DNA from: Granulicella sp. S156
GTDB lineage: Bacteria; Acidobacteriota; Terriglobia; Terriglobales; Acidobacteriaceae
Length of the DNA: 64,000 nt
Direction of reading: 5' to 3'
NCBI RefSeq assembly: GCF_009766105.1
Contig: NZ_LMUH01000026.1
Coordinates: 1-64,000 of the forward strand
Numbering within the stretch: the stretch's first letter is position 1; each line of letters starts with the position of its first letter. The notes under the pieces were generated by a model. That model saw nothing but the letters and a program-made list of their open reading frames with translations, was not told where the DNA came from and made no database searches. A program made the position numbers and the translations under genes. This document shows, one piece after another, positions 33,922 through 42,629 of the stretch.

Positions 33922-34611
33922 CTACAGCTTATCGAAGACCTCGCGGACGTCGTAAACGCCAGTGTGCGAGGCGAGCCACTCGGCAGCACGTACGGCCCCT
34001 TCGGCAAATGGGCGGCGGGATTTGGACTCATGCGTGAGGAGCAGCCGGTCGCCTGAGCCAGTGGCTTCTAAGGTATGAATACCCGCGACCTCACCGGTAC
34101 GGGTGGCATGAATCGGCACTTCCTTATCGGAGCCAATCGTCTCCAGCACAGCTTTGCGCAGGGTAAGAGCGGTGCCACTGGGCGAATCCAGTTTGCTCTC
34201 GTGGTGTGTCTCGGAGATGGCAAAGCTGTAACCCGCATCCTGGAGCGATGCGGCCATCTTCTTCGAGAGCTCGAGCATGATCTGCACGCCGATGGAGAAG
34301 TTGGTGCCATAGAGCAGGGCAGCGCCGCGGCGCTCGGCGAGCAACTTCATGTCATTCAGCTTGTCGTACCAGCCGGTCGTGCCGATGACCATCTTCGCGC
34401 CGTTCGCAAGGCACGCGCGCATGTTGGAGACGACGGCATCGGGGGTCGTGAAGTCGATGATGATGTCGAAGCCGGCGACGAACGGTGCCGTCAGCGCGGC
34501 GGCGTCTTTGTTCTCTTTTGCATCGAGAACGTGAACGCTATGACCGCGTTCGGCCGCGACCTCTGCGACGAGTTTGCCGGTCTTGCCGACTCCGAGTACA
34601 AGAATGCGCAT
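33922..34611 (-). CDS. dapB: 4-hydroxy-tetrahydrodipicolinate reductase
   Basis: A 229-residue NAD(P)H reductase, the second step of the diaminopimelate pathway. N-terminal Rossmann motif MRILVLGVGKTG, then IIIDFTTPDAV, VIGTTGW, and the substrate loop ETHHESKLDSPSGTAL with the catalytic His pair and Lys. It is shorter than the enterobacterial enzyme (273), with a compact nucleotide domain, but all core motifs are present. Downstream of lysC on the same strand with a 39-base gap. Confidence 0.93.
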   Translation of the reverse strand: MRILVLGVGKTGKLVAEVAAERGHSVHVLDAKENKDAAALTAPFVAGFDIIIDFTTPDAVVSNMRACLANGAKMVIGTTGWYDKLNDMKLLAERRGAALLYGTNFSIGVQIMLELSKKMAASLQDAGYSFAISETHHESKLDSPSGTALTLRKAVLETIGSDKEVPIHATRTGEVAGIHTLEATGSGDRLLLTHESKSRRPFAEGAVRAAEWLASHTGVYDVREVFDKL

Positions 34612-34650
34612 GGTTCAGAAACTCCTGGGCGTTTGTGGGCAGCCCGTGCC

Positions 34651-36084
34651 TCAACGTGCGAGTGTAGCTCGCGCCTCAACATCGAAGATACTCGCATCGG
34701 GTGCGGCGAAGAATTTATTGTGCAGCGAGCGAATGGCCTCATCGACATCTTCTTCGTTGATCATGAAGCTCATGTTGATCTCGCTGGCGCCCTGCGAGAT
34801 CATGCGGATGTTGACATGCGAGATCGCCCCGAACACCTGTGCTGCAATGCCGGAGTGACCGCGAATGTCTTCGCCTACCAGGCAGATCAGTGCCTTGTTG
34901 CTCTCATATTTGACGTCGGCGATACGGCCCAGCTCTTCGCAGATCGCAGGAAGCGCTTCCTTGGAGTCCACCGTGACCGAGATCGAGACCTCGGAGGTGG
35001 AGACCATATCGATGGCGCACTTGTGTTTGTCGAAGACATCGAAGACGGACTTGAGGAAGCCGTGTGCCAGCAGCATGCGGCTGGCCACAATGTCGATGAT
35101 GGTCAGCTTCTTCTTCGCGGCGATGGACTTGAAGGGACTCGCGCAGGACTGTGGAGTCGCCGTGATCTTGGTGCCTTCGTTCTCCGGATTGCGGCTGTTG
35201 AGCACCCAAACTGGGATGTTCTTCTGCACGGCGGGCAGGATCGTTGCAGGATGCAGAACTTTTGCTCCGAAGTAGGCGAGTTCGGCGGCTTCTTCAAAGC
35301 TGATGGTCTTCACGCGCAGAGCGTCGGGGCAGATGCGCGGGTCGGTGGTCATGATGCCGTTCACGTCGGTCCAGATCTCGATGGCTCCGGCGTGCAGTCC
35401 GCCGCCGACCAGAGCCGCGGTATAGTCCGAGCCGCCGCGACCGAGTGTCGTGGTCTCGCCGTTAGGCGATGAACCGATGAAACCTCCCATTACAGGGATG
35501 ACACCGGCTTGAACGAGTGGCAGCACCTTGGTGGCGAGTGCACGCTCGATCTCAGTTTCGTCGGGAGCGGCCTTGCCATAGTGGCTGTCGGTGCGGATGA
35601 TACCGCGAGCATCGACGTGGGCACTCTCGGTACCCTGTTCGGCGAAGGCGGCAGCGATGATCAGGCTGGAGAGCCGCTCGCCGAAGCTGACGATAAGGTC
35701 GGACGTGCGTACCGTGAGTTCGCCTACAGCGGCGATGCCGCGCAGCAACTCATCGAGCGAGTCGAAGTGCTCGTCGATGGAGCGATGCAGCGTGGTGAGG
35801 CGTTCGCCGCTGGAGAGGCGGGCGGCAGTTTCGATGTGACGCACGCGCAGCCGCGAAGAGATGTCGAGCGCAGGCTCGCGATCGCCCCGGCCCGCATGTG
35901 CGGCGGCAGCGCAGGCGAGCAGGGCATCGGTGACCTTGGACATGGCCGAGACTACAACGACGGGGTTGAGACCTTTGCGCAGGCGTCCTGTAACGATGCC
36001 CACCGTGCGCAGGATCGCCGTAGCGTCCTCCACCGATGTTCCGCCAAACTTCATCACGACAACGTTGCTGCGGGGTGTGCTCAT
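34651..36084 (-). CDS. lysC: Aspartate kinase
   Basis: A 477-residue monofunctional aspartokinase. Kinase part: VMKFGGTSVED (10-20), SFGERLSSLIIAAAF, GRGGSDYTAALVGGGLHA and WTDVNGIMTTDPRI. Two C-terminal ACT domains (from about 320 and 400) bind amino-acid inhibitors: MLLAHGFLKSVFDVF and VGEDIRGHSGIAAQVF. It phosphorylates aspartate, the entry to lysine, threonine and methionine synthesis. It overlaps asd by four bases (ATGA), so the two are translated together. Confidence 0.95.
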   Translation of the reverse strand: MSTPRSNVVVMKFGGTSVEDATAILRTVGIVTGRLRKGLNPVVVVSAMSKVTDALLACAAAAHAGRGDREPALDISSRLRVRHIETAARLSSGERLTTLHRSIDEHFDSLDELLRGIAAVGELTVRTSDLIVSFGERLSSLIIAAAFAEQGTESAHVDARGIIRTDSHYGKAAPDETEIERALATKVLPLVQAGVIPVMGGFIGSSPNGETTTLGRGGSDYTAALVGGGLHAGAIEIWTDVNGIMTTDPRICPDALRVKTISFEEAAELAYFGAKVLHPATILPAVQKNIPVWVLNSRNPENEGTKITATPQSCASPFKSIAAKKKLTIIDIVASRMLLAHGFLKSVFDVFDKHKCAIDMVSTSEVSISVTVDSKEALPAICEELGRIADVKYESNKALICLVGEDIRGHSGIAAQVFGAISHVNIRMISQGASEINMSFMINEEDVDEAIRSLHNKFFAAPDASIFDVEARATLAR

Positions 36085-37214
36085 GCTGTCACCAGCGCTT
36101 CTGCAGCGTGTGCCGGCTGCCTAATCGCGGGGAACGCGCGGAAGTCGAACTTGCCGAGCACAGCGAGAATCTCTGCGTTCAACAGGGCAGCACCGGCTGC
36201 GCCGCGAATCGTGTTGTGCGAGAGCAGGGTGAACTTCCAGTCGAAGAGATTGCAGGGACGCAGGCGTCCTACGGTCGTGGCCATTCCATTGCCGCGCATT
36301 AGGTCGAGGCGTGGCTGCGGACGGGTATCCTCGGGGGCGTACTCCACCGGGCTCAGCGGAGCGGAGGGCAGGTGCAGGCCCTCGTGGCCCTTGCCGCTCA
36401 GCGGCTGGAACTCCGCCCAAGCGGCGAGAACTTCCTCGCGGGTCGCGGGCTTGCGGAGCTTCACGCTCACGCACTCGGTGTGGCCTTCGAGCACGGGGAC
36501 GCGGTTGCACATTGCGGAGACGGGCGCCTCGAGCGGCTGAAAACCGCGGCCGTCGGTCAGGCCGAGCAGTTTGCCGATCTCCTCCTGCAGCTTCTCCTCT
36601 TCACTCTTGATGAAGGGGATGACGTTGCCGAGGATATCGAGCGACGGCACGCCGGGATAGCCAGCACCGCTGACAGCCTGCATGGTCGAGACGAAGAGCT
36701 TTTCAATGCCGAAGCGCTGGTGCAGCGGAGCGAGCGGAAGAACCAGCCCAATCGCACAGCAGTTGGGATTGGTGACGAGGAAGCCGCCTGAGGTCTTGCG
36801 CGTAGCCTGGGCCTCGATCACGTCGAAGTGGTCGACGTTGACCTCCGGCACTACGAGAGGGACGTCGGGGGCCATGCGAAAGGCCGAGGAGTTCGAGATG
36901 ACGGCGCAGCCGGCGGCGGCGAACCTTGGCTCAAGCTCGCGCGCGATGGGGGCGTCCACAGACGAAAAGATAATGCGCGGCAGTGTGACCGAGGAGCCTT
37001 CGGGCGTGTTGGGTTCGAGCACCATCTCTGCGATGTGCTTGGGCAGCGGGGTGTCGAGACGCCAGGCGCAGGCCTCGGCATAGGTCTTGCCCGCGCTGCG
37101 GTCACTGGCCGCAAGCCAGGTAATGTTGAACCAGGGGTGGTTTGCAAGAAGCTGAATAAATCGCTGGCCGACCGCTCCGGTCGCGCCCAGAATGCCTACG
37201 TTACGCCGTTCCAT
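36081..37214 (-). CDS. asd: Aspartate-semialdehyde dehydrogenase
   Basis: A 377-residue enzyme that reduces aspartyl phosphate with NADPH. Nucleotide loop GATGAVGQ (10-17), the active-site NPNCC (C152 or C153), and the STMQAVSGAGYPGV segment. The NPNCC form and overall length resemble the archaeal/fungal subgroup rather than the enterobacterial one. First gene of the asd-lysC-dapB run. Confidence 0.93.
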   Translation of the reverse strand: MERRNVGILGATGAVGQRFIQLLANHPWFNITWLAASDRSAGKTYAEACAWRLDTPLPKHIAEMVLEPNTPEGSSVTLPRIIFSSVDAPIARELEPRFAAAGCAVISNSSAFRMAPDVPLVVPEVNVDHFDVIEAQATRKTSGGFLVTNPNCCAIGLVLPLAPLHQRFGIEKLFVSTMQAVSGAGYPGVPSLDILGNVIPFIKSEEEKLQEEIGKLLGLTDGRGFQPLEAPVSAMCNRVPVLEGHTECVSVKLRKPATREEVLAAWAEFQPLSGKGHEGLHLPSAPLSPVEYAPEDTRPQPRLDLMRGNGMATTVGRLRPCNLFDWKFTLLSHNTIRGAAGAALLNAEILAVLGKFDFRAFPAIRQPAHAAEALVTA

Positions 37215-37303
37215 CTATCAAGAATAACGCGTGAATTCGCTCGGCGCTATGCCTTCCTCGCAATCGGTAAAAGAGATCGGGTCAACAGGGGTCCAGATCC
37301 AAT

Positions 37304-37819
37304 TTACAGAGAAGTCAGGGATCTCTGCATCATCAGGACATCCAGCGCTCTACCGAACTTCTCGCCCACCCCACGGAGTACCCCGACCTCATGAAAGCCG
37401 AGCGAACGATGCAGGGTTACCGAAGGGAGGCTGAGCGAAGGATCTGCGATCACTGCAATCAGCTCCCGTATGCCCGCATCCGTACATAACTCCATCAACC
37501 GTTGCATCAGCAGGCGTGCCACGCCGTGCCGCTGAAAGCGCTCTGCCACGTAGACCGAATTCTCAGCCGTAAAGCGATAGGCCGCACGCGGACGAAAACG
37601 GCTGGCGTAGGCATAACCGGCGATCTCTCCGTCGATCTCCGCGACAAGGTAGGGAAGGCCTAGCTCCAGGATGGCGGCTCTGCGCCGAAGAATCTCTTCC
37701 GCATCCGGTGCCTCTACTTCGAACGACGCGGTTCCACGCAGCACGTGGGGAGCGTAGATGGCAGCAATGGCAGAAGCATCTTCCGGTGTCGCAGCGCGCA
37801 CCCGAACGGGATTTCCCAT
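37304..37819 (-). CDS. GNAT acetyltransferase, Pat/YncA-like
   Basis: A 171-residue protein of the phosphinothricin/methionine-sulfone acetyltransferase type: VRAATPEDASAIAAIYAPHV, YAYASRFRPRAAYRFTAENSVYV, and the acetyl-CoA loop RFQRHGVARLLMQRL, then LHRSLGFHEVGVLRGVGEKFGR. Members acetylate small amines; the actual substrate is unknown. 11 bases downstream of its stop side the next small gene begins on the same strand. Confidence 0.85.
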   Translation of the reverse strand: MGNPVRVRAATPEDASAIAAIYAPHVLRGTASFEVEAPDAEEILRRRAAILELGLPYLVAEIDGEIAGYAYASRFRPRAAYRFTAENSVYVAERFQRHGVARLLMQRLMELCTDAGIRELIAVIADPSLSLPSVTLHRSLGFHEVGVLRGVGEKFGRALDVLMMQRSLTSL

Positions 37820-37829
37820 AGCTCTAGGT

Positions 37830-38144
37830 TCAGTCCTCGATCACTCTGACGCGGCGACGGCTTATCACACGGCTTCCGCCCCCGCCCCATGCGACAACAA
37901 TCGCAATGGCATGGATCAGGAACCAGAGACCTATGCCCTGGTCCTGGTAGATCCAGAAGAGGATCAGGATGCGTGGGATCAGCAGGGCGACGATGACCTG
38001 AATCAAATTAACGCTGGTTGGGATATATACCGGCACACTGTGCTGCAGCCAGGCAACCAGGATGCAGATGCGGGGCAGAAAGAGCGACAGCACGAGAAAC
38101 CACAGGGGCAGCGTGTGAGTCACCAGCAAAACATGAAGGTTCAT
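37830..38144 (-). CDS. Small membrane protein, unknown
   Basis: A 104-residue protein with three hydrophobic helices (about 5-33, 42-62, 68-86) and a basic tail (SRRRVRVIED). Similar short proteins are frequent in acidobacterial genomes as I remember them; no function is known. Composition and clean spacing to the acetyltransferase gene support it. Confidence 0.6.
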   Translation of the reverse strand: MNLHVLLVTHTLPLWFLVLSLFLPRICILVAWLQHSVPVYIPTSVNLIQVIVALLIPRILILFWIYQDQGIGLWFLIHAIAIVVAWGGGGSRVISRRRVRVIED

Positions 38145-38194
38145 GGCGGTTCGGCTCCGGCGCCGCAGTTTAACTTTTTTGTTGCGGCCAGATG

Positions 38195-38962
38195 TTACTT
38201 AGGTGTGAAGGCAAAGCTGGCACTGGCGGTTGCCTTGGGAGCGACAGTTATCTGAATATCTTGTTCCCCAAGCTTCTCGTGCACCGCTGCCAGCGTGTAG
38301 TTGCCCGGCGGCAGGCCCTGGATCGTAAAGCTACCGTCCGTACCGCTGACAGCGAAGTACGGGTTGGGCGCGACGTTGACGAAGGCGTTCATCCAGGGGT
38401 GATTGTTGCAGCGGACGGGCAGCATCGTTTCCGGCGACTTGAACTGGTGCGTCTGTGGCTGGCCCATTGGGGCTTGCGAGATGTCGACGCCTTCATTGCC
38501 GACCGTGGACGGCATGGTGTGGATGTTATGCATCGTGGGGTCGGAGTTGCGGAACTCAACCGATCCGCCCTGCTGCACGGCCACGACATGCGGGAGGTAG
38601 CGGCAGCCCTTCTGGTCGAGCACTACAGCCGGGGTGCCCGCGGGTGCCTGCGAAGGCGCAATGCCCGACTTCACATAGACGAACACATTGCCCAGCTTGC
38701 CGCCGGTAACGACGAACTGCTCGCTGAGATTGGGGTCTTTAGAGAAGGCGCAGGCCGGGTCCATCGACATATCGATGGGGACGCGTGCGGGGGCCTTGCC
38801 CTCGAAGTGGACAACGCCCGTGATGGAGCCCGCGGTAGCTGGGTCGACCGTGGGTCCCGGGCTCGACTGCACAGTCTCGACATTTTTCGGAGCAGCTTCG
38901 TGCTTGCATCCGGTGATTGCGAGGGCGGTGAGGAGAAGGAGCGAAGTCGAGCGAAGAGTCAC
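38195..38962 (-). CDS. Lipoprotein with carboxypeptidase-regulatory-like domain
   Basis: A 255-residue exported lipoprotein: signal peptide with lipobox LAITGC (Cys19). The central part resembles a cupredoxin-like fold (VVAVQQGGSVEFRNSDPTMHNIH, RCNNHPWMNAFVNV), with His and Cys residues (C180-region, H183) that could bind copper. The C-terminus (GSFTIQGLPPGNYTLAAVHEKLG) is a carboxypeptidase-regulatory-like beta sandwich. A periplasmic redox or structural role is possible. Copper binding is inference. Confidence 0.7.
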   Translation of the reverse strand: MTLRSTSLLLLTALAITGCKHEAAPKNVETVQSSPGPTVDPATAGSITGVVHFEGKAPARVPIDMSMDPACAFSKDPNLSEQFVVTGGKLGNVFVYVKSGIAPSQAPAGTPAVVLDQKGCRYLPHVVAVQQGGSVEFRNSDPTMHNIHTMPSTVGNEGVDISQAPMGQPQTHQFKSPETMLPVRCNNHPWMNAFVNVAPNPYFAVSGTDGSFTIQGLPPGNYTLAAVHEKLGEQDIQITVAPKATASASFAFTPK

Positions 38963-39003
38963 GGTAGTCCTTTGGGGTGAGGCTGGTGCTTTTGCCTTTA
39001 TTT

Positions 39004-39190
39004 TTCTGGTTTGTCATTCCGAGCGGAGCGAGTGAACCTGCTTCCTCCCGTTCTTCGTTCGTATTACCCAGAAAACATGTGGTTAAAACTGGAAACGTAT
39101 GTTTGCGCCTGCATGTAACGTTTGGGCTGACATTAGCAAAAAGCGGGAGAAAGCAGGTTCACTCGCTCCGCTCGGAATGACAAACCAGAA
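39004..39190. repeat. Element with perfect 40-bp inverted ends
   Basis: Bases 39004-39043 are the exact reverse complement of 39151-39190 (beginning TTCTGGTTTGTCATTCCGAG). The 107-base interior has a few further complementary bases next to the arms (CCTCCCG/CGGGAG) but no ORF. It fills the gap between the lipoprotein and isocitrate dehydrogenase genes. It fits a non-autonomous palindromic element. Confidence 0.8.
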
Positions 39191-39209
39191 GAGCAAGAAC
39201 AAAAACACC

Positions 39210-40235
39210 CTACAACGCGGCGATAATAGCCTCGCCAAAAGCCCTTGTTCCGGCCTTACCGCCAACGTCGCGTGTCAGCGTCTCGCCGGCGGCGTAGACC
39301 TTTTCCAGCGCAGCTTGAATCTTATCCGCGGTCTCCGCCTCGTCGATATGGTGCAGCATTAGCACAGCAGATTGCAGGAGCGCCGTGGGATTAGCCTTGT
39401 CCTGTCCGGCGATGTCCGGCGCGGAACCGTGAACAGCCTCGAAGATCGCGCATTCAGCACCGAGGTTCGCTCCGGGCACCAACCCCAGTCCGCCAACAAA
39501 GGCCGAGCAGAGGTCGGAGAGAATGTCGCCGTAGAGATTCTCAGTCAGGATGATGTCGTACTGGTAAGGGTTCAGCACCAGCTGCATGCAGGTGTTGTCG
39601 ACGATGTGCTCGGCGTACGTGACGTCGGGGTAGCCCTCGGAGACTTCCTTGCAGCACTTGATGAAGAGGCCGTCGGAGAGCTTCATGATGTTGGCCTTGT
39701 GAATGGCATGCACCTTCTTGCGGCCATGCTTCTTCGCATAATCGAACGCCGACTTCGCGATGCGGGTCGAACCCTTGCGCGTAATGATCTTCATCGATTG
39801 CGCGATGTCGGGGTTGATCATGACCTCGAGGCCGGCGTACAGGTCTTCGGTGTTCTCGCGAAAGATCACGAGGTCGATGTTCGGATAGTTGGACTTCAGG
39901 CCGGGAAGGCTCTTAACCGGGCGGAAGTTCGCGTAGAGGTCGAACTTCTTGCGCAGCGTAACGTTGATCGACGAGAAGCCACCGCCGATTGGCGTTGTGA
40001 CCGGCCCTTTGAGGGCAACGCGGTTTTCCTCGATCGACTTGTAAAGCGCCTTGGGGATGTACTCGTCGGTCTTGGCGTAGGCATCGGCGCCGGCATCGTA
40101 GCTGTGCCAGTCGAAGGTGCAGCCGGTCTGCTTGCCTGCGGTCTCGAGAATGTTGACGGTGGCTGCAGTGACTTCCGGGCCGATTCCGTCGCCGGGGATA
40201 AGTGTGATCTTGTGCGTGCGGGTGGAGGAGGGCAA
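39210..40235 (-). CDS. Isocitrate dehydrogenase, NAD-type (IDH/IPMDH family)
   Basis: A 341-residue beta-decarboxylating dehydrogenase. ITLIPGDGIGPEVT at the start; GPVTTPIGGGFSSINVTLRKKFDLYANFRP is the isocitrate-binding form (Ser and Asn with the Arg series) that separates IDH from isopropylmalate dehydrogenase; FRENTEDLYAG; NLYGDILSDL with metal Asp; EAVHGSAPDIAGQDKANP near the C-terminus. It converts isocitrate to 2-oxoglutarate in the TCA cycle. Cofactor NAD+ is inferred from the short homodimer-type sequence. Confidence 0.85.
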   Translation of the reverse strand: MPSSTRTHKITLIPGDGIGPEVTAATVNILETAGKQTGCTFDWHSYDAGADAYAKTDEYIPKALYKSIEENRVALKGPVTTPIGGGFSSINVTLRKKFDLYANFRPVKSLPGLKSNYPNIDLVIFRENTEDLYAGLEVMINPDIAQSMKIITRKGSTRIAKSAFDYAKKHGRKKVHAIHKANIMKLSDGLFIKCCKEVSEGYPDVTYAEHIVDNTCMQLVLNPYQYDIILTENLYGDILSDLCSAFVGGLGLVPGANLGAECAIFEAVHGSAPDIAGQDKANPTALLQSAVLMLHHIDEAETADKIQAALEKVYAAGETLTRDVGGKAGTRAFGEAIIAAL

Positions 40236-40293
40236 ACGTTCTTCCTTTATTTCAAAAAGGTTCTTTAGTTATTTTACTAGGCGGCCTTGACGG

Positions 40294-40779
40294 CTACCGC
40301 AGGGCGGACCGTTTGGACTTCGGGTCTTTGCCGCCGAGCAGGTCTTCGAGCTCCTGTTTGAACTCGCGAACGTCCTTGAAATCGCGATAGACGCTGGCAA
40401 AACGGATATAGGCGACCGTGTCGATGTCCTTCAGCCGCGCCATAATGAGCTCGCCGACAGACGCAGTAGTGCGCTCGCGCTCGGGCGAGTCGACCACGAA
40501 GGCCTCAACGGCATCTACGATCTCCTGCATCTGCGAGACGGAGACCTTTCGTTTCTGGCAGGAGTGCAGGAGCCCGGAGAGGACTTTCTGGCGGTCGAAG
40601 TTCTCGCGGCGGCCGTCTTTTTTGACGACCATGTACGGAATCTCATCGAGGCGCTCATAGGTAGTGAAGCGCTTATTGCATCGTTCGCATTCCCGCCGAC
40701 GCCGGATGGAGTTGGCGTCTTTGCTCTCGCGTGAGTCGATGACCTTGTCCTGAGTGAAGGCGCAATACGGACATTTCAT
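40294..40779 (-). CDS. nrdR: Transcriptional repressor NrdR
   Basis: A 161-residue regulator of ribonucleotide reductase genes. Zinc ribbon C3-x2-C6 and C31-x2-C34, then an ATP-cone domain (VVKKDGRRENFDRQKVLSGLLHSCQKR). It senses ATP/dATP and binds NrdR boxes. No ribonucleotide reductase gene is in the window. Length and motifs are standard. Confidence 0.95.
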   Translation of the reverse strand: MKCPYCAFTQDKVIDSRESKDANSIRRRRECERCNKRFTTYERLDEIPYMVVKKDGRRENFDRQKVLSGLLHSCQKRKVSVSQMQEIVDAVEAFVVDSPERERTTASVGELIMARLKDIDTVAYIRFASVYRDFKDVREFKQELEDLLGGKDPKSKRSALR

Positions 40780-40850
40780 GTCAAACCGGATTTTATCAGT
40801 GTTCGCCCAGATCTCAGGACTACGTCGAAAAACTAGTAATAACAGGGGTT

Positions 40851-41900
40851 CTAAGCTTCACCGAGCGAAGCATCCTCAGCCCTTCCGCTTTCGTTGACGG
40901 CCTGCCGCAACGTTATGCCCTGCAGTCGTGCGGCAATCAGCCCTGCGGGAAGGATGTCGAGGTTGAGGACGAAGAACATCACTGTGGCACAGGCCGTCGC
41001 GGTCTCCCATGGAACATTGAAGAAGCCATGTAGTGCCGTTGCGACGACGCCAATTTGCGTAAACCAGCCCAGCACGGGAAGCTGCAGGAGCGAGCCGCTT
41101 AGACTCGCGGCAACTACCAGCATCGTCGCCGTAAAGCTGAAATGCGCCAGGGTCGGCTCCGTGGTGAATGAGTGTGCCGACTGCATATAGCCAAGCGCAA
41201 TGCAGAGCCACATCAGCATCGAGATCGCGAAGGCTGTGAAGAACTCCCGCAGCGTGGAGAGGGTATGGAGCCCCTCGCAGAAGTCGTGGATGCGTTCGTC
41301 GATACGGCCCGCAAAGCTGGCAGATAGTGGTGTCAGCAGGCGGCGGACGACGCCTGCGACCGTCGCTCCTGCAAAGCGTAGCGAGACGGCGAACACGACA
41401 ATAGCGAGCGTAAGGGCGAGAGAGACCGCCCCTGCGCGAACATAAAGCGCATGATGCGGTAAATTATGGGGCGCGGCGGCGAGCGTCAGGGAGAAGAGGA
41501 TCGCTGCTGCGCCGAGGTCGAAGGCGCGCTCCACGGAATAAACGGCAAGCTGCGTGGCCACTGGCATGCCCAGACGGCGGGCGATCAGGTAGGGGCGGGC
41601 CAGATCGGCGATTCTGCCGATGAGCATGACGGCCGTAAATCCGATGAGTTGCGGCCCCAGCAGTTCAATCGGGCGGACGCGGCGTACCGGCGTCAGGAGG
41701 ACGGCCCATCGCCACGCGCGCAGCCAGTATCCGAAGTAGAGCAGCGCCACGCCCACCAGCACATGCCCAATGGAGACTGAGCGCAGTTGACGCCCCAGCG
41801 CACCCCAGTCGAACGAGATGCGGCTGTGCAGCAGCCAGGCAATGCCGATGGCTGCAAGCGCGACGATGAGCCACAGGCTTTTACGCTGGGTCGATGGCAT
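40851..41900 (-). CDS. Lysylphosphatidylglycerol synthase-like membrane protein (flippase-like)
   Basis: A 349-residue polytopic protein (8-9 helices) of the UPF0104/LPG-synthase N-terminal family. Typical pieces: HVLVGVALLYFGYWLRAWRW, the LIGRIADLARPYLIARRLG motif and SVERAFDLGAAAILF. Members act as lipid flippases or unknown transporters. There is no lysyl-transferase domain. It ends in a basic/acidic tail. Family call good, substrate unknown. Confidence 0.8.
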   Translation of the reverse strand: MPSTQRKSLWLIVALAAIGIAWLLHSRISFDWGALGRQLRSVSIGHVLVGVALLYFGYWLRAWRWAVLLTPVRRVRPIELLGPQLIGFTAVMLIGRIADLARPYLIARRLGMPVATQLAVYSVERAFDLGAAAILFSLTLAAAPHNLPHHALYVRAGAVSLALTLAIVVFAVSLRFAGATVAGVVRRLLTPLSASFAGRIDERIHDFCEGLHTLSTLREFFTAFAISMLMWLCIALGYMQSAHSFTTEPTLAHFSFTATMLVVAASLSGSLLQLPVLGWFTQIGVVATALHGFFNVPWETATACATVMFFVLNLDILPAGLIAARLQGITLRQAVNESGRAEDASLGEA

Positions 41901-41920
41901 ACGGTAAGGCTACAGGAGTC

Positions 41921-42622
41921 TCAACGCGAGGCGACGTTTGTAGTGTTTGCGAGTGCGGTCTTGCGGCGATAGAACTCGTTCATCACACGCGAGACGTAGG
42001 CGCGGGTCTCGCGATAGGGCGGAATTCCGTGATACTTCGCGACCGCCGCCGGTCCAGCGTTATAGGCAGCCAGCGCCAGCGCCAGATTGTCTTTGTAGAG
42101 CTTCAGCAGGGAATCCAGATAGGCTGTACCACCGGCGATATTCTGGTCGGCCCGTGTAACGTCCTGTACTCCGAGGTCGTGTGCGGTGGAGGGCATCAAC
42201 TGCATCAGTCCGCGAGCCCCGGCTCGCGAGATGGCGTCGACACGAAAATTGCTCTCGGCTTTGATGACGCTGGCCAGCAGTTCGACGTCGATGTCATGGG
42301 CCGCGCCAGCTTGGGCCAGTAGCTCATGCATCTCGGCTGCCGTGGGGATGGTGTGTATCTGGAGGGGGGCGGCTGGCACCGGAGGAGGTTTCGGCGGATC
42401 GGGCATCATCTCGATGCTGGCGATCTCTGCCGATGCTAACTCCTGATAGTTGGTATCGCCTGTATAGAGCCGGATACGGTCACCGATTGCCTCATGGCGA
42501 ATGCAGTCGAGGGAGAAGCCGTTGCGGAGCGTGACGTGCTCGAACGCATGCGCGGCAGAGCAACCCATGACGGCAAAGCTCGCAATGGCGACGCAGAGGC
42601 GGCTTGGAAAACGGCGGGGCAC
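41921..42622 (-). CDS. Lytic transglycosylase (SLT domain), secreted
   Basis: A 233-residue exported protein: signal peptide (CVAIASFAVMGCSAAHA), a short linker, then an SLT goose-lysozyme-type domain from about 100. The catalytic glutamate is in KAESNFRVDAIS, followed by AGARGLMQLMPSTAHDLGV and YNAGPAAVAKYHGIPPYRETRAYV. It cleaves peptidoglycan glycan strands in the periplasm. The N-terminal part (LRNGFSLDCIRHEAIGDRIRL) is of a kind often found before SLT domains in this phylum. Confidence 0.88.
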   Translation of the reverse strand: MPRRFPSRLCVAIASFAVMGCSAAHAFEHVTLRNGFSLDCIRHEAIGDRIRLYTGDTNYQELASAEIASIEMMPDPPKPPPVPAAPLQIHTIPTAAEMHELLAQAGAAHDIDVELLASVIKAESNFRVDAISRAGARGLMQLMPSTAHDLGVQDVTRADQNIAGGTAYLDSLLKLYKDNLALALAAYNAGPAAVAKYHGIPPYRETRAYVSRVMNEFYRRKTALANTTNVASR

Positions 42623-42629
42623 TGAGTTT

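Noticed and set aside
34075-35472. 465-codon plus frame opposite dapB and lysC
   Set aside because: Spans two well-supported opposite genes and the gap between them; an effect of high GC codon bias.
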